A stretch of 56,163 bases of DNA from Paracoccaceae bacterium (lineage in GTDB: Bacteria; Pseudomonadota; Alphaproteobacteria; Rhodobacterales; Rhodobacteraceae). The notes beneath the pieces were generated by a model that did no database searches, was not told where the DNA came from, and saw only the letters and a program-made list of their open reading frames with translations. Position numbers and translations under genes: made by a program. Position 1 is the first letter of the stretch. The number at the start of each line of letters is the position of its first letter. The stretch spans positions 1 through 56,163 of the forward strand of contig JAGWVA010000022.1 of the NCBI GenBank assembly GCA_028875855.1, in the 5' to 3' direction. Positions 24,855 to 33,314 of the stretch are shown piece after piece.

Positions 24855-24927
24855 TGACCATGTTTCGGAGCCGCGCTGCGCTCGGATGCCGAGATCCGCA
24901 AAAGCTCATTCTGGTGAGGAGGCTCGC

Positions 24928-25734
24928 TTGGCTCGTATCTCGGCCACTCTTTGTTTGTCCACGGCGGCTGTCTTTTGCGCCGCCGCGACAATGGCTTCGG
25001 CGTCTGGCCTCATCCGTTGCCCCGACGCCGCCGCGATTGTTGCAAGCGAGACGGTGACGCAGCTCCGGGGGACAGCTCCGAAGGTGGCCTTTGCCACGCG
25101 CGTTTCCGAGCGAGTGGCAACTGTGCCAGGCGCGCAAGTGCAAACGTCATCGTTGGCGACACCCGCCGCTTGTGTCGTCCGCCGCGTCACGGTGAAGCCC
25201 GGCGATACAGCGTCCGGTCTGGCACAGACCTACATGGGCAACGGTGCGCTTTGGCCGCGGTTGGTCGCAGCCAATCCCGATCTGCATGGATCGACCCTGC
25301 TGATCAGTGGCAGCCAGGTCTCCATTCCTTGCACCGGCCCCGGTTACGCGGCGCCCGGCGGCAGCCAGATTGCCGCCGCAACCGTCGCCGCATTGCACTC
25401 GACGGCAGCCCCGAGCGGTGCGGCCAAAAAGCCGGTGACGACCCAACAAGCCGCCCCGGCAGCGCCGGCCAAGCCGGTACCGCCTCCGCTCCCCGTGTGG
25501 ACCGCCCGCAGCGGTCAGTTTCTCATCACTGTCGTGCGGCAATGGGCGCGCAAGGCCGGATACAGCGTCATCGTCGCGACGAACGACGACTGGAAGCTGG
25601 AAGTGCCGGTGTCCGTCCAGAGCACCTTCGATGATGCGCTGAAGACCCTCGTTGCCGGTTTCCAGATGAACGGCGCGCCTCCGTACATCCAGCTCTTCCC
25701 CAATCACGTCCTCAAGATCGGCGGTGGCATGTAA
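24928..25734 (+). CDS. LysM/TcpQ-domain secreted pilus protein (PilL-like)
   Basis: The 268-residue protein begins at TTG 24928, which has GAGGAGG upstream and starts a signal peptide (ARISATLCLSTAAVFCAAAT-MASA). A LysM-type domain follows (VTVKPGDTASGLAQTYMGNG, ALWPRLVAANPDL), then an Ala/Pro linker. The C-terminal domain (WARKAGYSVIVATNDDWKLE) resembles TcpQ of toxin-coregulated and IncI PilL proteins. Such proteins bind peptidoglycan and help the secretin. The stop overlaps the pilN start (TAATG). The upstream in-frame ATG at 24886 gives no signal peptide. Confidence 0.7.
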   Translation: MARISATLCLSTAAVFCAAATMASASGLIRCPDAAAIVASETVTQLRGTAPKVAFATRVSERVATVPGAQVQTSSLATPAACVVRRVTVKPGDTASGLAQTYMGNGALWPRLVAANPDLHGSTLLISGSQVSIPCTGPGYAAPGGSQIAAATVAALHSTAAPSGAAKKPVTTQQAAPAAPAKPVPPPLPVWTARSGQFLITVVRQWARKAGYSVIVATNDDWKLEVPVSVQSTFDDALKTLVAGFQMNGAPPYIQLFPNHVLKIGGGM

Positions 25735-27209
25735 TGCGTCGGAAATCTCTCTGCCAAGCTGTCTCGCTTCTGACCGTCGCCGCGATGCTCGCAGGCTGCG
25801 ACAACACCTTTGCGGCCAACGACAGTATCTCGAAGGTCAACGGGCTCACCGAAGCCCAGGCCGCGCGCATGGCCCAGATGCAGAAGGGCGGCGTCTTCGT
25901 CGAAAAGGCCCCTTACTACGGCAAGGAGGTCCGCGTGGCGCAGGGGCCGGTCCACGGCAAGCCCCTGCCCCGCCAATACCAAGGGGTGCACGGCTTCTCG
26001 GTAGCCTTCAGCGGCGCCGACATGGCCATGATCTCTTCGGAGATCACCAAGCAGACCGGCATCCCGGTCAATATTCGCACGCGCTACACCCTGCCCGATG
26101 GCAAGCTGGTGGAAATCCCCATCGGCAGCCGCCTCACGCTGAGCCACAGCGGCTCCCTCTCGCGGTTCCTCGATCTGGTGGCGGATCGGATGGACGTGGG
26201 CTGGACCTACGATGGCACGGCGATCACCTTCGATCGCATGGTCACCAAGACCTACGCGCTCCCCATCCCGACGACATCGAGCAAATTCACCACCTCGATC
26301 GCAGGCGTCACCGGGACGCAGAGCGGGGCGTCACGGTCCGCCTCCCTCACGACGCAATCGACTGAAGACCCGTGGGGCGAGTTGAAATCCGCCCTCGGCC
26401 CGGTCACGCCATCGCCCGCCTATGCCAATTTCCAGCCCGACATCGGTCGCGTCACGATCTTCGGGCCGCCCTCGGTCCAAGCGCAGGCGGCGAGTGTCAT
26501 CGACGATTTCAACGCTACGTTCTCCGCGCGCATCGGCCTTCAGATCGGCGTGTTCTGGGTCAAGGCGGATCGGTCGGCCGACTTCGAGGCGGCCCTCGGG
26601 GCGGCGGGCTCGCACTTCGCGCTGACCGGTCCGAGCGGCGCCCTGAGCGGCAACGGGGTCGCCACCATCACCAGCGGGATCGCAACGCTGAACCTACAGG
26701 CGCTCGCGCAAAATCAGGATGTCGTCGATTACCGCCTCGGCTCGACCATCGCCCAATCCGGCGTGGTCTCCCCGATCGTGCTCACGACCACCCAGAACTA
26801 TGTCTCGGGCACCAACGTGACCTCCGGGGTTGGCGGCACGACCTCGACCTCGATCACCACCTCGTCGGTCGATACCGGGCTCTCCATCCATGCCCTGCCC
26901 CGGCTGATCTCGTCGCACAAGATCCAGCTCGATCTGACTGTTCTGAACAACGACCTGACCGCGTTGCAGACCTTCAATGCCGGGACCAGCACCGTCCAGC
27001 TTCCGACTGTGGACCAGCGCGCTATTCACAATGACAGCGTGCTCCGACCGGGCGAGACGCTGATCCTGTCGGGCTACGAACAGGAAACCGCGACGCGCAC
27101 CAAGACCCGCAGCTTCGGCTTCCTCGGCGGGGGCAATAAGAGCGACCGCCAGAAGGTCCGCATGATCATCATCGTGCGGCCCACCATCATTCCCCTCAAC
27201 GGCGCTTGA
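25734..27209 (+). CDS. pilN: PilN type IVb pilus secretin (lipoprotein)
   Basis: The 491-residue protein has a lipoprotein signal (LLTVAAMLAG-CDNT), an N-terminal periplasmic domain with STN-like features (SLSRFLDLVADRMDVGWTYD), and a C-terminal secretin core (VVSPIVLTTTQNYVSG; LPTVDQRAIHNDSVLRPGET; LILSGYEQ). It forms the outer-membrane pore for the thin pilus. Length is usual for the BfpB/PilN group. The Ser/Thr-rich loop near residue 370 is the expected gate region. Confidence 0.9.
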   Translation: MRRKSLCQAVSLLTVAAMLAGCDNTFAANDSISKVNGLTEAQAARMAQMQKGGVFVEKAPYYGKEVRVAQGPVHGKPLPRQYQGVHGFSVAFSGADMAMISSEITKQTGIPVNIRTRYTLPDGKLVEIPIGSRLTLSHSGSLSRFLDLVADRMDVGWTYDGTAITFDRMVTKTYALPIPTTSSKFTTSIAGVTGTQSGASRSASLTTQSTEDPWGELKSALGPVTPSPAYANFQPDIGRVTIFGPPSVQAQAASVIDDFNATFSARIGLQIGVFWVKADRSADFEAALGAAGSHFALTGPSGALSGNGVATITSGIATLNLQALAQNQDVVDYRLGSTIAQSGVVSPIVLTTTQNYVSGTNVTSGVGGTTSTSITTSSVDTGLSIHALPRLISSHKIQLDLTVLNNDLTALQTFNAGTSTVQLPTVDQRAIHNDSVLRPGETLILSGYEQETATRTKTRSFGFLGGGNKSDRQKVRMIIIVRPTIIPLNGA

Positions 27210-27213
27210 GGCG

Positions 27214-28434
27214 ATGACGATGGAACAGGGGGCACAGCGGTTCGTCTACAACGGCACGGAATACGTGGCCGGCATCGAGTGGAAGCTGAAGAATGCTTCC
27301 TCGGCCGAGATGTCGTGGAAGGACTGGCTGAAGCAGCTCAAGCCTGAGAAGCAGGACGGCTATGCGCTCCATTGGGACACCCGCATTGCCACGACCAACG
27401 ACCGCACGCTCCTTGGCCTTGGGGCCATGGCCCAGGCCGTGTCCTTCGGGCTGACCGAAGAGCTTCGCGGTCTCAATGTGCTCGTCGCGCTGAGTGATGA
27501 CGCAGGCTCGATCCTCGCGGCCTTCGTGCTTGCGGCGGGCCGACCGGTGCTCGGCCGGGAAAGCCTCTTCGACACGCGACAGGCGCTTGTCACCCATTGT
27601 GTCAGCCTCCTCGAAGAGGGCGAGATTGACGTTCTCTACTGCCTTGAAGACCTGAAGCCCGACTTTCCCGACAGCGCCAATTGCGTCACCGTGCAGGCGG
27701 TCGAGGCGGATACGCGCAAGCTCAGCCCCTTCAAGAAGGCGCAGCTTGCCAACCCGGTGTTGGTCGCAGCCACGCTTGGGGCCGCCCTTCTCTTCGCGGG
27801 CTTCCAGTACGGCCCGTCCCTCATCGCCCTGGCCCCGTCCTCGCCGAAGACCGTGCCCATGGAGCGCGTGGTCCCTGACTGGACGCGCTTTGCGGCCGAA
27901 TGCAGCGATGCCCTGAATACGCGCTGGCCGTCGATCCCCGGCTGGACCGTGACGACCACCGGGTGCAGTCCGCCCACGCTCTTCGGCCAAGGCAAGGCCT
28001 ACAAGACCTTCACCATCGTCGCCGGGCACAACGAGACCATCGCGACCCGCATCGCGCAGGTGATCTATGCCCACTGGCCTCGGCCCGTGATCGTCAACGG
28101 CTCGACCATCACGATTGAAGAGCCCTTGGCGATGCACTGGCAGAAGTCCAAGGCGGTGGCGACGCCCGTGACCGCGCTCGACTTCCAGCACCGTGTGGCC
28201 CGCCGCTTTGTCGGCGTGCTGGCGAGCATCGCGACCACCCGCGAGGGCAATCGCAGCGTTGTGCGGATCACGACGCAGGCGGGCTATGCCGACGCCTTCC
28301 ACCGGTTCCTGGCCCTCGCGGATGCCGATCTCATCAGCATCACGCAGTCCAAGGGCAAGACGACCCTGTTGCTCGTCCCCGCCTCGCCGCGCGAGCGGCC
28401 CTTGCTGTCTCACATCCGTCCGGGAGCCGCCTGA
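27214..28434 (+). CDS. pilO2: PilO2 type IVb pilus assembly protein
   Basis: The 406-residue protein has a cytoplasmic actin-like N-terminal part, a single membrane segment (PVLVAATLGAALLFAGFQYG, about residue 190) and a periplasmic domain with paired cysteines (AAECSDAL; TTTGCSPP). This matches IncI PilO (PilO2), which links the inner-membrane platform to the secretin. It follows pilN by four bases. Confidence 0.8.
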   Translation: MTMEQGAQRFVYNGTEYVAGIEWKLKNASSAEMSWKDWLKQLKPEKQDGYALHWDTRIATTNDRTLLGLGAMAQAVSFGLTEELRGLNVLVALSDDAGSILAAFVLAAGRPVLGRESLFDTRQALVTHCVSLLEEGEIDVLYCLEDLKPDFPDSANCVTVQAVEADTRKLSPFKKAQLANPVLVAATLGAALLFAGFQYGPSLIALAPSSPKTVPMERVVPDWTRFAAECSDALNTRWPSIPGWTVTTTGCSPPTLFGQGKAYKTFTIVAGHNETIATRIAQVIYAHWPRPVIVNGSTITIEEPLAMHWQKSKAVATPVTALDFQHRVARRFVGVLASIATTREGNRSVVRITTQAGYADAFHRFLALADADLISITQSKGKTTLLLVPASPRERPLLSHIRPGAA

Positions 28435-28435
28435 C

Positions 28436-30277
28436 ATGCCGCAAAGTCGTCACCTGACCCGCGATGCCCTCCTCGGGCTTCTCCTCTGCACCAGCGTCTC
28501 CGCGCTCTGCCTCGTCCCCGCGATAGGCGGGGCGCAGACCATTGCACAGTCGTCCAGCGTGGCGGCCGACGATGCGATCGCGCGATTGAAGTATTCCACG
28601 ATCACCGACCAGTTCCTGATCGAGCTGCACCGCAACCTCGTGGCCGCGCTGCAAAAGCAGAGCGGCAGCGAGGATGGGAGCGGCAACTTCGTGGCCCCGC
28701 CGCTGGTGAGCTATCTCGCCAGCAATGTCTCGCTCTCGGACTTCACCGGCCAGCAGGCCGCATTGCTCGAATACAACGAGACCAACGCGGCTGATCGCGG
28801 CCTCTATCATCGGGTCTGCCCCGATCCGGCGATGCAGGGTCAGTACTACGTCCTGACCTACATGATCCCGCCGACCGGGTACAAATACGGGCTCGACGCC
28901 GCGCAGATGCAGGCGGCGGCCCCGCAGTACTTCTCCAAGCGCCAGCAGCAATTCCTCCCGGCCGTGAGCGGCGCGGGGCTGGTGACCGTCACCGGGACGA
29001 CGACCAAGACCGGCACGTATCAGGGCTGGGGGCAGGCACCGCAGGCATTGCCTGACTGCATCGTGAACGGGTCGGATTGGCCCGCTTTCGCGGATGGCAC
29101 CTATCTCGCGCAGTTCTCGACGATCTTCATCGCCGGGTCCGGCGTGAGGATCTGGAAGAGCTACGACCACAAGTGGGCCTCCTGCCCGGCCGGGTCCGAT
29201 CCGAACGCCACGATCGGCGTGGCCTTCATGACGCAGGAGACCGACACCGCGAAGAAGCTCGATGGCACCGTGGTGGGAAGCACCACCGGGCCGTGGACCT
29301 ATGAGAGCGGCTGCGCCGATCCGCGCACGCAGGTCCGCAACATCCTCCGGCGGTGCGACTATCCGTTCATGTCCACCACAGCCGTGGGCTTCCAGACCTA
29401 CAGCCAGATCTTCAAGCAGGTCGCCAATCCGAATGTTGCGCCCGACCCCAAGAACGCGGCAGCGCAATGGTCCTGGCAGCCTGACACCTCGAAGGCTCCG
29501 GTGCTTGTCAGCTCGTCCTGCCCCGGCACGGCGCCGGTGACGCCGTTCAGCGCGACAAACACCAGCGCGGCGTTCCAGACCCAGAACCTCTCGTGCCAGG
29601 CCGTCTATCCGAACCCGCAGCCCTATCCATGGATCGGCTACTCGGGGACCTATACGCAGAGGCGCACGGTATCGACGACGACTGAGACCCTGCCAGCAGG
29701 GTCAAACCCGTCCTCGATCTCGGCCACGAATTACAGCCCGTGGCAGACCATGACCGACACATGCAGCCGCGCCTACCAGACCAGCACGCAGGAGACGCGG
29801 ACGCTCACCTGTCCTTCGGGCTACACCGGTTCGGTCACCGAGGCGCGGACGGATACGACAACGACGACACAATACGCCTCCGGCTCGCCCGCTACGCAGT
29901 CTTCAACCAACTACGGCGGCTGGACCACAACCTCGAACACCTGCCAACAGGTCTATTGCGTGAGCGCGCAGGACTACGGCGGGCGCAACAACGACCGCTA
30001 CCTCGTCACTATGTCGAACGGGGCCAGCTACTTCACGATCAACCCGCCCAGCAGTTGCTTTTCTCATGTGTTTTCCGGCGGTGGGGACAGCGGCAACGGC
30101 GGCAACCCGAACAGCGGCAGCCCCGCCGCAGGCAACGATCCGGGATACGGCCTCGGCGGCTATGAGGGCGGCCTTGGCGGCTACTCAGGTGGTAGCGGTG
30201 GATACGACGGTGGTAGCGGCGGCGGTGGCCAAAGCAATGGTGCCGGTGGTTACGGCGACAACCCGAACGGATGGTAA
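28436..30277 (+). CDS. large secreted Cys/Thr-rich protein in the pilus operon, candidate adhesin
   Basis: The 613-residue protein starts at ATG 28436 right after pilO2 and has a signal peptide (LLGLLLCTSVSALCLVPAIG-GAQT). Residues about 25-330 form an unfamiliar domain with many Tyr and Cys. Residues about 395-520 contain two degenerate repeats built around NYSPWQTMTDTC and NYGGWTTTSNTC, with CPSGYTGSVTEARTD between them. The C-terminus is a Gly/Ser/Tyr-rich, low-complexity tail (GGYSGGSGGYDGGSGGGGQ). No R64 pil gene corresponds. The Thr-rich, Cys-paired repeats suggest a surface or tip protein. Confidence 0.7.
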   Translation: MPQSRHLTRDALLGLLLCTSVSALCLVPAIGGAQTIAQSSSVAADDAIARLKYSTITDQFLIELHRNLVAALQKQSGSEDGSGNFVAPPLVSYLASNVSLSDFTGQQAALLEYNETNAADRGLYHRVCPDPAMQGQYYVLTYMIPPTGYKYGLDAAQMQAAAPQYFSKRQQQFLPAVSGAGLVTVTGTTTKTGTYQGWGQAPQALPDCIVNGSDWPAFADGTYLAQFSTIFIAGSGVRIWKSYDHKWASCPAGSDPNATIGVAFMTQETDTAKKLDGTVVGSTTGPWTYESGCADPRTQVRNILRRCDYPFMSTTAVGFQTYSQIFKQVANPNVAPDPKNAAAQWSWQPDTSKAPVLVSSSCPGTAPVTPFSATNTSAAFQTQNLSCQAVYPNPQPYPWIGYSGTYTQRRTVSTTTETLPAGSNPSSISATNYSPWQTMTDTCSRAYQTSTQETRTLTCPSGYTGSVTEARTDTTTTTQYASGSPATQSSTNYGGWTTTSNTCQQVYCVSAQDYGGRNNDRYLVTMSNGASYFTINPPSSCFSHVFSGGGDSGNGGNPNSGSPAAGNDPGYGLGGYEGGLGGYSGGSGGYDGGSGGGGQSNGAGGYGDNPNGW

Positions 30278-30302
30278 CGGCCACGGACATCGGAGGGAAA
30301 CG

Positions 30303-30992
30303 ATGATCAATACTCGCAAGATGATGCTGACGGTTACGGCGCTGATGATCGGCGCTGTTGGGGCCACCCATGCGGCCACGGTGAACAAGGTCGGCTGGAT
30401 CGGCGCAGATAGTTACCTGCCGTTCAGCCTCTATTCCAACGTGACCACGAAAGACATGAAGAGCTTACTTTCGGGGCATGTCTTTGTCGCTGAATTCCGC
30501 GACGGCAGGACAACCAATGCACTCCGCATCGCCTATTTTGCGCCAAGCGGTGTTGAGTACCGGTGCGGGTCTGACGCCCGACCTGGCTTCCATCTCGGCA
30601 AGTATAACCCGACTTGGGCGGGGCACTGGGAAGCTTTCACCGTGTGGAGCGGAGATCACATAAAATATCCGGTTTTGAAGTTTATCTCTCCCCCGAAAAA
30701 TCTCAAAACGCGCATCAGCTTCAGCACGGTTCGCTATGATCCCAAAACGGCAGGAATGGCGGAATATGCATTCGTCGATGGCCGACTTCTAAGGGGCGAT
30801 ACCGGCCGCATTCAAAAGGAACTGCCCGCCGTCACTTGGAAGGTCTGCCCGGACTTCCCGTCGGCCGCGAGCCTCGGGGCCACGGTGGACCCACGCCAGA
30901 CTGCGACGACCTATGACGCGGTGATTGCACAAGGCGGCACGCCGATCCGGCGGCCCGACCTCGTGACGGCGCATACCGAGCAGAAATACTGA
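30303..30992 (+). CDS. secreted protein of unknown family, paralogue 1
   Basis: The 229-residue protein starts at ATG 30303 after GGAGGGAAACG. It has a signal peptide (MMLTVTALMIGAVGATHA-AT) and a mature domain opening KVGWIGADSYLPFSLYSNVT and ending GGTPIRRPDLVTAH. The next gene encodes a paralogue of the same layout. Conserved Cys residues (EYRCGSD; WKVCPDFPSA) probably form a disulfide. The function is unknown; surface exposure near the pilus is inferred from operon and signal peptide. Confidence 0.7.
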   Translation: MINTRKMMLTVTALMIGAVGATHAATVNKVGWIGADSYLPFSLYSNVTTKDMKSLLSGHVFVAEFRDGRTTNALRIAYFAPSGVEYRCGSDARPGFHLGKYNPTWAGHWEAFTVWSGDHIKYPVLKFISPPKNLKTRISFSTVRYDPKTAGMAEYAFVDGRLLRGDTGRIQKELPAVTWKVCPDFPSAASLGATVDPRQTATTYDAVIAQGGTPIRRPDLVTAHTEQKY

Positions 30993-31017
30993 CTAAAGCA
31001 ATGACGGAGCACTCCCA

Positions 31018-31752
31018 ATGTTGATCACCATCCGTTCCGTGCGAGCAGCGTCCGTCATGCTTGGCTTCTGCTGTCTCTCGCTGGCCGTGCCTTCGGAAGC
31101 CACACCGAAGGTAGGCTGGGTAGGCCATGACCGATATTTGTCGGACACCCTTTTCTCCAACGTTACCCGCAGTGATATGGCCAAGCTGCTTGCCGGAAAT
31201 ACCTTTGTAGGTATCTGGCAAGATGGCAAAAGCACGCCGTTCCTTCGCATCATTTACTTTGGCAATCAGCCGACCGCGGACAAAAACGGCGTTCCATATT
31301 CTGGCACTGCCTACGGCTGTGAAGCGAGCCTAAACTCCTCTCCGAGTAACCCAAAGTATTGGCCAACGTGGGATGCTGAATGGAAGCCGTTCACAGTGTG
31401 GGGCAAATATAAAGCGCCACAAATCAAATTCGAGAACTCTAAGCGGCAGGGGTTTTCTGCCGTAGGTTACGCTCTCGTCCGGTATGATGGCCATTCCGGA
31501 GGGCTAACATTCTACTATGGTGATCACAGTATCGGCCAGATGGTGCGCGGTGAAACGGGTCGATTGCAGAAAGAAATTCCGGGAGTAGTTTATCGCCTTT
31601 GCCATGACTTTCCGAGTGCGAAGTCGCTAGGGGCGAAGGTCGATTGGGATCAGAACTCCTACATCTACAATAAGATATTGAAACAGGGGGGAACGCCCGT
31701 AGTGCGTCCCGACCTTGTAACCGCCCATCCCGAACGACTGGCTAAATACTGA
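31018..31752 (+). CDS. secreted protein of unknown family, paralogue 2
   Basis: The 244-residue paralogue of the preceding protein shares KVGWVGHDRYLSDTLFSNVT, the pattern RGETGRLQKEIPGV, and GGTPVVRPDLVTAHPE. It has a signal peptide (VMLGFCCLSLAVPSEA-TP) and the matching cysteines. Codons are noticeably more AT-rich than in the flanking pil genes, so it may have diverged under different selection or arrived by transfer. It lies 25 bases after paralogue 1. Confidence 0.7.
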   Translation: MLITIRSVRAASVMLGFCCLSLAVPSEATPKVGWVGHDRYLSDTLFSNVTRSDMAKLLAGNTFVGIWQDGKSTPFLRIIYFGNQPTADKNGVPYSGTAYGCEASLNSSPSNPKYWPTWDAEWKPFTVWGKYKAPQIKFENSKRQGFSAVGYALVRYDGHSGGLTFYYGDHSIGQMVRGETGRLQKEIPGVVYRLCHDFPSAKSLGAKVDWDQNSYIYNKILKQGGTPVVRPDLVTAHPERLAKY

Positions 31753-31889
31753 ACATGCTGGCGGCTCATCCCTCGCAACCGAACAGCCAGCATACCCCGG
31801 CGGGTGTTTGCACCCTCCCGTCACTCGTCGGGGACTTCTTCCGGCGGCGCGCTCTGTCGCGCGGCCTCTCCGGGCGTGCGGGGAGGATC

Positions 31890-32453
31890 ATGCGCCGCAC
31901 GTCCATCGCGCTCCTCGCCATGGCCCTTCCCGGCGGCGCGCGTGCCGCTGGCACAGCCTCTCTGACGATCAGCTCGCTTCGGGCCTTTCCCACCTTTGCC
32001 GTCGCGCACTCGGGCCACGTCCTCACCAAGCCCGATGGCACCCGATGGGTGATCTACGCACCCGCCGGGCTGATCTGGCAGGTCGATGCGGCAGGCACCG
32101 TCCTTGACAGCGGTGACATCCGGCTCGACGCCAAGCCGCCGGTGATCCGTTGGACAGCTCAAGGCATCCATCCGCTCGATCTGCCTTGGACCTTCGTCTC
32201 TGCCGGTCCAACCCTTCCCCTCGCCGGGCTCTATGACGCCTTCCTCAAGCATCCGTTGCTCCGCGCGGTCGGTCCCCTGCCAGCGGGCAGCCAGCTCGAT
32301 TCCGACGAGACGGTTCACCTGCCCACCGAGGCGTCTTCCGGCAAGGCCGCCACCCTTTGGACCAGCCATGGACCGGTCCTTCTCATTACCACGGGACAGA
32401 CGCGCCACCTGATCTCGGTCACCAAACTCGCGGCAGCAGCGCGCGGATCGTGA
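31890..32453 (+). CDS. secreted protein of unknown function in the pilus operon
   Basis: The 187-residue protein starts at ATG 31890 with GGGAGG upstream; the frame is open back to 31755 but the earlier part is Arg-rich and signal-less. The signal peptide is RRTSIALLAMALPGGARA-AG. The mature part is beta-rich, with no Cys and no membrane segment. It sits directly before pilP, so a periplasmic pilus role is likely. I do not recognise the family. Confidence 0.6.
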   Translation: MRRTSIALLAMALPGGARAAGTASLTISSLRAFPTFAVAHSGHVLTKPDGTRWVIYAPAGLIWQVDAAGTVLDSGDIRLDAKPPVIRWTAQGIHPLDLPWTFVSAGPTLPLAGLYDAFLKHPLLRAVGPLPAGSQLDSDETVHLPTEASSGKAATLWTSHGPVLLITTGQTRHLISVTKLAAAARGS

Positions 32454-32503
32454 CGGCCCGCGATCCCGCCTGCCCCCGCCCTTTCGTTCCCCAAGAGGTT
32501 CCC

Positions 32504-33307
32504 ATGCGCCCATTCAGCTCCTCTCTCGCGATCCTCGCCGTGACCGCTACGGGCGCCCTCTTCGCCCCCTGCCTTGCCTTTGGCTACACGCTAGCCAGTC
32601 CAACCAAAGCCGCGCCGATCCCCAGCCTCGCTGCCATCGAAGCCTGTCCCTACGACAAGCTGAAGGCGGCCTACGACGCGGCCATGACAGGGGCCGATAC
32701 GCTCGATGTCTTCGCGATCGACAAGGAAATCCTCACCGTCTGCAACGAGCGTACGGCGCTGATCGTCAAATTGAAGAAGGGCGATGCAGAGCTGGCAAAG
32801 CTCCTCGCGCCGCCCAAACCAGTGGTCACCGCGAAGGCCGCGCCGAAGTCGAAAGCGGAGGCGCCTGTGAAAGTCGCGGCCGCCACGCCGGTTCCCGCGA
32901 CACCCATCATTGCGGCCACATCCGCGAGCAAGACACCGGTGCTTTCCGCGCCTGGCACCGCCAGTGGCCCGGCCGCACCCTCCTCTTCCGATGCAGCCCC
33001 CGTGGCCTGCACCGCCAAATACGCCATGATCTCGCTGGCCGCCGTGCCCGGCCAACGCGCCTACAGCATCGGCGGCGTCGTCGATCAGGCAAGCGGGGCC
33101 ACCTACACCGTCAAGGTCGGCGATACCCTGCCCGGCGGCTACAGGGTCGAGGCGGTGGATCAGCGCGGCATCACCCTGCGCCACGCCGGTTCGAGCGAGA
33201 TCCTCCCGCCGAACACCAAATCCTACCCGCAGCCCGCCGAGGGCTTTTACGGCCGACCAGTCCGGACCGACGCCGCGGGCTCGATCCCAACCCTGAAGCA
33301 CGGGTGA
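32504..33307 (+). CDS. pilP: PilP type IVb pilus protein
   Basis: The 267-residue protein has a signal peptide (AILAVTATGALFAPCLAFG-YT), a helical segment, a long Ala/Pro/Lys-rich linker, and a C-terminal HR-type beta domain (ATYTVKVGDTLPGGYRVEAV, then ITLRHAGSSEILP). This resembles PilP, which joins the inner-membrane complex to the secretin. It is longer than R64 PilP because of the linker. It is followed after 7 bases by pilQ. Confidence 0.7.
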   Translation: MRPFSSSLAILAVTATGALFAPCLAFGYTLASPTKAAPIPSLAAIEACPYDKLKAAYDAAMTGADTLDVFAIDKEILTVCNERTALIVKLKKGDAELAKLLAPPKPVVTAKAAPKSKAEAPVKVAAATPVPATPIIAATSASKTPVLSAPGTASGPAAPSSSDAAPVACTAKYAMISLAAVPGQRAYSIGGVVDQASGATYTVKVGDTLPGGYRVEAVDQRGITLRHAGSSEILPPNTKSYPQPAEGFYGRPVRTDAAGSIPTLKHG

Positions 33308-33314
33308 GGTGACC

